This document shows positions 63,363 through 64,000 of a DNA stretch of 64,000 bases, piece after piece; the first letter of the stretch is position 1, and the number at the start of each line of letters is the position of its first letter. Origin of the DNA: Millisia brevis NBRC 105863 (GTDB taxonomy: Bacteria > Actinomycetota > Actinomycetes > Mycobacteriales > Mycobacteriaceae); NCBI RefSeq assembly GCF_001552615.1, contig NZ_BCRN01000007.1, forward strand, positions 186,001 through 250,000, in the 5' to 3' direction. Below the pieces are notes generated by a model that was not told the DNA's origin, did not search any database, and saw only the letters and a program-made list of their open reading frames with translations. Both the position numbers and the translations under genes were made by a program.

Positions 63363-63821
63363 TCAGACGCTCAGTCCGGTGCGGAGCGATCCCGTGCCGA
63401 TCGCCCGTCGCCCGCCGCGCCGGGCGAGAGCGCCGGCCGCCACGACGACGATCGCCAGCGTCACCTCGGCGGCGGTGACGACCATCGCGGCCGTCATCAC
63501 GTCGATGCCGCCGGCCGCCGAGCCGCCGTGCGCGCCGTGGTGGGCGCCCATCTGTCCCGCCGGACTCGTATCGACCGGTCCCGGCCGCATCATCGCCGCG
63601 TGGACGACGAGCATCGCCGCACCCGACATCGCCACCAGAATCCAGGTTCGGGTGGTGGGGGCGGTCCACAGATGCCACGCGCACACCAGACATACCGCCG
63701 CCAGCGCGAGCATGACGACCATCCACACCGTCGGCGTGGACGCGACCAGTGCCAGGTGCAGCGCCACCGACACCACCGCCAGGACCGCGCCGATCCGCCC
63801 GACGACCGGTTGGGCGGTCAT
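63363..63821 (-). CDS. integral membrane protein with His/Met-rich loop
   Basis: About 152 residues with four or five membrane helices (about 8-28, 32-52, 60-80, 110-135) and a periplasmic-looking loop MRPGPVDTSPAGQMGAHHGAHGG that could bind copper. It resembles DUF5134-type actinobacterial membrane proteins. ATG at 63821 overlaps the stop of the copper amine oxidase gene by one base, so both are cotranslated. A role in copper supply to the oxidase is a reasonable guess only. Confidence 0.72.
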   Translation of the reverse strand: MTAQPVVGRIGAVLAVVSVALHLALVASTPTVWMVVMLALAAVCLVCAWHLWTAPTTRTWILVAMSGAAMLVVHAAMMRPGPVDTSPAGQMGAHHGAHGGSAAGGIDVMTAAMVVTAAEVTLAIVVVAAGALARRGGRRAIGTGSLRTGLSV

Positions 63822-64000
63822 CACTCGGCGCCCGATTCGCACCCGCCGGCCGGATGGCAGCCGTGGCCGGAGGAGGCGACCGGCGCGTTGAGCGCGGGGT
63901 TGCGGCCGAAGAAGCCGACCGGCTTGAGGGTGAAGCCCGCGTAGTCGACCGGCATGATCGGCCAGTCCTCGGGGCGGGGGAAGTGGGTCAGGCCGAAGGA
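63821..64000 (-). CDS. copper amine oxidase, C-terminal fragment (cut by the window edge)
   Basis: The last 59 codons: [36 protein letters not shown], then a short Cys/His-rich tail ([13 protein letters not shown]). This ending is characteristic of bacterial primary-amine oxidases with topaquinone and copper (histamine or tyramine oxidase type). The catalytic part lies beyond base 64000. It overlaps the start of the following membrane-protein gene (TGATG). Confidence 0.85.
   Translation of the reverse strand, partial: SFGLTHFPRPEDWPIMPVDYAGFTLKPVGFFGRNPALNAPVASSGHGCHPAGGCESGAE

Overview
The window is a 64 kb piece of a high-GC chromosome from a mycolic-acid-containing actinomycete (order Mycobacteriales, close in style to Gordonia, Williamsia or Nocardia; I cannot fix the genus). 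The main evidence is gene order. From about 0.9 to 27 kb the window carries rnpB, an RNase HI/phosphatase fusion, a zinc-ribbon coiled-coil protein, a Nif3-like protein, a HAD hydrolase, a low-molecular-weight tyrosine phosphatase, a SURF1 protein, cobD, ahpE, a DUF3052 protein, aceE, a PucR/MabR-type regulator, fabD, acpM and kasA. This is the order I recall for the Rv2228c-Rv2245 segment of Mycobacterium tuberculosis, broken by local insertions: a nuclease-like secreted protein, a glycosyltransferase, a copper operon, an AEC transporter, an XRE regulator and a frameshifted SDR.

Region by region: 1-0.6 kb, the end of a thioesterase domain, probably from an NRPS cut by the window edge. 0.6-10 kb, the conserved block above. 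10-18 kb, accessory genes including copZ / small His-rich protein / copA behind two CsoR-type palindromes, and a tRNA-Val. 18-27 kb, AhpE, DUF3052, AceE and the FAS-II operon, with a TTTTGT-N9-ACAAAA operator in front of fabD and a strong terminator after kasA. 27-31 kb, DUF3145, a beta-lactamase-fold hydrolase and a GAF/degenerate GGDEF/EAL protein. 31-37 kb, a 6.3 kb dimodular NRPS (A-T-C-A-T-reductase) with no biosynthetic partner beside it. 37-43 kb, nitronate monooxygenase, a C5-cytosine methyltransferase next to an Fpg/Nei glycosylase, secreted proteins and a second serine hydrolase. 43-49 kb, a TetR regulator and a tightly overlapped operon of three luciferase-like flavin monooxygenases plus a DUF1684 protein. 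49-53 kb, a PepSY protein / APH-type kinase / response regulator / histidine kinase operon with direct-repeat operators. 53-59 kb, a large protein of unknown function, a TetR-MFS efflux pair, a methyltransferase and a thioesterase. 59-62.6 kb, a small island remnant: truncated Lrp gene, AraC/GyrI regulator, MfpA-like pentapeptide-repeat protein, a decayed IS5-family element and the last 60 codons of a tyrosine integrase, abutting a tRNA-Met. 62.6-64 kb, a DinB-fold mycothiol-type protein, a membrane protein and the end of a copper amine oxidase.

Functionally, the 20-27 kb block ties acetyl-CoA supply (AceE) to meromycolate-type fatty acid elongation (FabD, AcpM, KasA) under one regulator. The most interesting things are the orphan reductive NRPS, a recurring pattern of short tandem duplications lying across stop codons, paired palindromes upstream of aceE, the methyltransferase-glycosylase pair with an incomplete zinc finger, and the tRNA-linked island remnant.
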